Positions 45,285-47,071 of a DNA stretch of 47,071 nucleotides are shown one piece after another; the first letter of the stretch is position 1, and each line of letters opens with the position of its first letter. Made by a program: the position numbers and the translations under genes. Source of the DNA: Alphaproteobacteria bacterium (lineage in GTDB: Bacteria; Pseudomonadota; Alphaproteobacteria; Caulobacterales; Aquidulcibacteraceae). The stretch covers positions 1 through 47,071 of the forward strand of contig JAUIJZ010000014.1 of NCBI GenBank assembly GCA_030430715.1. The letters run 5' to 3'. Under the pieces are notes generated by a model. The model saw only the letters and a list, made by a program, of their open reading frames with translations. It was not told the origin of the DNA and searched no databases.

Positions 45285-45825
45285 AAAGCTGGCGCGCTTG
45301 GAGGCGCTTCTGGAACGGCAGGAGATCGCCGATTGCCTGACGCGGTTCAGCCGCGGCATGGATCGCTTTGATCGCGCGTTGTTTCTTTCGGCGTTTCACG
45401 AGGACGCCGTGATCGCCGCGGGGTCTTTCGTCGGCAGCGCGGCGGATTGCTACGATTGGGCGATGCCCATGCACGAGGCGGGGCAGGTGGCCACGCAGCA
45501 CAATCTGCTCAATCTGACCTGCGAGATTGACGGCGCAACAGCGCATACGGAAACCTATTATCTGTTCGCCGGGCGCAATCGCGACGAAAGCAATTGGCTC
45601 GCCGGCGGCCGCTATCTCGACAGGCTGGAAAAGCGCGATGGCGCGTGGCGCATCGCATTCAGAACCAATGTGATCGAATGGTCCGGACTGGCGCCGACCA
45701 TGCCGATCCCGTTCGCGGACATCCCAGACATCACCGGCAATGGCGCGGCCGCGCGCAGCAAAGACGATCCATCCTATCGCCGTCCGTTACAGAACCGGCG
45801 GAAAAAGCAGACCCCGCCAGCTTAA
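45274..45825 (+). CDS. SnoaL-like (NTF2-fold) protein, second copy
   Basis: A 183-residue SnoaL_4 protein with the same layout as the one before the SDR: LLERQEIADCLTRFSRGMDRFDRALFLSAFHEDAV, then YLDRLEKRDGAWRIAFRTNVIEW. GGAGG lies nine bases before the ATG at 45274, inside the SDR gene, so translation is coupled. The C-terminus is basic (RRPLQNRRKKQ). It resembles the first copy in motif order rather than being a near-identical duplicate. Its TAA stop shares the palindrome TTAA with the IclR stop on the other strand. Confidence 0.87.
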   Translation: MEPEKLARLEALLERQEIADCLTRFSRGMDRFDRALFLSAFHEDAVIAAGSFVGSAADCYDWAMPMHEAGQVATQHNLLNLTCEIDGATAHTETYYLFAGRNRDESNWLAGGRYLDRLEKRDGAWRIAFRTNVIEWSGLAPTMPIPFADIPDITGNGAAARSKDDPSYRRPLQNRRKKQTPPA

Positions 45826-46637
45826 GCGGCTTCGCTGCTGAGCTGATTGGAGAGTGCTTGCGCCGATTGCAGCATCGCCTTTTGCAGCGAGGGCAGGCCC
45901 GCCCTTTTCATGCTGCTGGTAATGCCCATCGCCACCAAGGCGTGGCTTAGCTTGTCGCGGGTTTTCCAAACCGGCGCTGCTAGGACTGTGATGCCGGAAA
46001 TGTAATTGCCCTCATCGACGGCGAAGCCTTGCGTGCGTGTTTCGGCGATCTGCTTTTTCCATTGCTCGAAGCTTGGCGGATCGTCCCAGCGCAGCGTCTT
46101 GAAGCGCGCCTCCAATTCGTCCTGGGCGTGGCCGCCGAACGCGGCGATGCAGCGCCCGGTCGCGCTGATCAGCGCCGGAAACCGGCTGCCGACCTGAGCG
46201 CTCAATTGCAGATTTTGGCCCACCTGTGAGGCCGCCACGACGACAATATGATCCAGGCCGACGATGTGCACGCCGAGCATGGTGACATCGAAGCGCTGAC
46301 TGATGCGGTCGAGCACGGGCTGAGCCAGATCGTTGAAGCGGTCGCGCCGTAGCCAGTGGCGCGCGAGCGTTAGCACGCCTGCTTCCAGGGAATAGCGCTT
46401 GGTTTCAGGATCGAACGCGACGAATTCCTCCGCCACCAGCGCGCGCAGCACGTAGAGACAGGTGCTCGGCACCAATCCCAATTCACGCGCGATCGGCTGT
46501 AAGCCCATCGGCGCGTCGCTCTTGCCTAAAAGGCGCAGCACCGCTGCCGCGCGCGAGATCGCCGGCGCTTTGCTGGTTTCCATCGCCTTGGCGAGGTCCC
46601 GGTCGGGGCGGGCGGTTCGTTTTGCGGGCGCTGCCAT
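45822..46637 (-). CDS. IclR-family transcriptional regulator
   Basis: A 271-residue regulator. The winged HTH spans about 25-85 (ISRAAAVLRLLGKSDAPMGLQPIARELGLVPSTCLYVLRALVAEEF), followed by the IclR effector domain (about 95-265) with SATGRCIAAFGG and VDEGNYISGITVLAAPVW. The ATG at 46637 has AGGGAC upstream; longer readings run through the promoter region. It is divergent from an acyl-CoA-synthetase-type gene, and a palindrome lies between them. IclR proteins commonly control catabolic operons in response to an aromatic acid or another pathway intermediate, so this is the likely local regulator. Confidence 0.92.
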   Translation of the reverse strand: MAAPAKRTARPDRDLAKAMETSKAPAISRAAAVLRLLGKSDAPMGLQPIARELGLVPSTCLYVLRALVAEEFVAFDPETKRYSLEAGVLTLARHWLRRDRFNDLAQPVLDRISQRFDVTMLGVHIVGLDHIVVVAASQVGQNLQLSAQVGSRFPALISATGRCIAAFGGHAQDELEARFKTLRWDDPPSFEQWKKQIAETRTQGFAVDEGNYISGITVLAAPVWKTRDKLSHALVAMGITSSMKRAGLPSLQKAMLQSAQALSNQLSSEAA

Positions 46638-46662
46638 AATGTCCCTGGGCTGAGTATTCAAT

Positions 46663-46683
46663 ATATAGAACACCATTCTATAT
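46663..46683. promoter_or_regulatory. Candidate IclR operator, ATATAGAA-N5-TTCTATAT
   Basis: Perfect eight-base arms with a five-base spacer, 25 bases upstream of the IclR start and about 92 bases before the acyl-CoA-synthetase-type ATG. The GAA-N5-TTC core is a usual layout for IclR-type operators. It would allow autoregulation and control of the divergent gene. Confidence 0.6.
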
Positions 46684-46775
46684 TTGCAACAGTCGATATT
46701 TGTGGCATTGACGCCCCGACGGAATGCGCGCGTTCTTCCTGGATCGTCGCGACATAACAAAAAGCGTTGGGAGCG

Positions 46776-47071
46776 ATGGCTAAGCTGACCGAATATTCGA
46801 GTTACGCGGACGCGCAGGCGCACGCGAACTCCGAGGCGCTGTGGGAGCTGTTCGACGGCGACCGCGAGCATCTGAACATCGCGCACGAGTGCATCGTGCG
46901 CCACGCCGGCTCGGGCCGCACGGCCGTGCGCATCGCCCATGCCGATGGCTCAGACGAAATCTTGAGCTTCGACCAGATTGCCGCCGGCGCCGCGCGCTTT
47001 GCGCACTGGTTGAAGGAGAAGGGCATTCAGCCCGGCGACCGCATCGCCTTCATGCTTGAGCCGTCGCTGCC
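46776..47071 (+). CDS. AMP-forming acyl-CoA synthetase-type protein, N-terminal part (3' truncated by window edge)
   Basis: An open frame starts at ATG 46776 and runs off the end at about 98 residues. The segment LSFDQIAAGAARFAHWLKE, then KGIQPGDRIAFMLEPSLP, is the characteristic N-terminal part of AMP-binding ligases. The catalytic motifs lie beyond the window. The GGGAG ribosome site is unusually close to the ATG (two bases). Divergent from iclR, it may supply CoA activation for the pathway encoded upstream. Acyl substrate unknown. Confidence 0.8.
   Translation, partial: MAKLTEYSSYADAQAHANSEALWELFDGDREHLNIAHECIVRHAGSGRTAVRIAHADGSDEILSFDQIAAGAARFAHWLKEKGIQPGDRIAFMLEPSL

Noticed and set aside
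46638-46940. N-terminal extension of the IclR frame
   Set aside because: It crosses the divergent promoter and the palindrome. The shorter start has a good ribosome site and the normal family length.
1-47071. CRISPR arrays, insertion sequences, tRNA or rRNA genes
   Set aside because: No repeat-spacer pattern, transposase frame, or tRNA-like arm pattern was seen in the intergenic regions.

Overview
The window is a GC-rich chromosomal stretch of an alphaproteobacterium, most probably near Caulobacterales. The evidence is a ChvI/ChvG two-component pair next to nitrogen-type PTS proteins, an AhcY-DivL neighbourhood, a DivL with tyrosine in place of the phospho-acceptor histidine, and a perfect CtrA box upstream of divL. 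The species assignment is inference. I see no rRNA, tRNA, insertion sequence, prophage or CRISPR array. No gene-free stretch exceeds 300 bases.

Layout. 1-4640: 3' end of polA, chvI-chvG, then EIIA(Man) and HPr, with hprK absent from its usual place. 4646-9000: bioB, a small PHA-type protein, a SemiSWEET, a CmpX-like channel protein and a protein resembling a decayed GGDEF-EAL. 9120-14031: ahcY with an upstream 16-base palindrome, a TonB-C-like membrane protein, and divL with its CtrA box. 14116-15680: dodecin and a frameshifted acyltransferase. 15703-22348: sugar-phosphate genes (pgi, phosphogluco/mannomutase, ugd, gpmA) with an SDR and a RibD-like deaminase. 22341-30314: surface polysaccharide genes (asparagine-synthase-like protein, glycosyltransferase, kdsA, kdsD, O-antigen-ligase-like protein) with a cold-shock protein and a GST-like protein between them. 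30363-36928: a TetR-RND efflux operon divergent from an outer-membrane factor lipoprotein.

37127-47071 is the most distinctive region. Baeyer-Villiger-type monooxygenase, Rieske oxygenase, ThDP enzyme, aldehyde dehydrogenase, SnoaL-like protein, SDR and a second SnoaL-like protein all run on the + strand with short gaps. An IclR regulator on the - strand then shares its stop palindrome with the last gene, and an acyl-CoA-synthetase-type gene runs off the end. This looks like an uncharacterised catabolic pathway: oxygenation, Baeyer-Villiger cleavage, ThDP-dependent C-C cleavage, aldehyde oxidation and CoA activation. The substrate cannot be read from sequence.

Mutase-Ugd supply UDP-glucuronate and Pgi links to fructose-6-phosphate. 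KdsD-KdsA supply Kdo-8-phosphate, and the glycosyltransferase and ligase act on the envelope glycan. ChvG/ChvI is an envelope-stress system in this class, so the first 30 kb has a recurring envelope theme.
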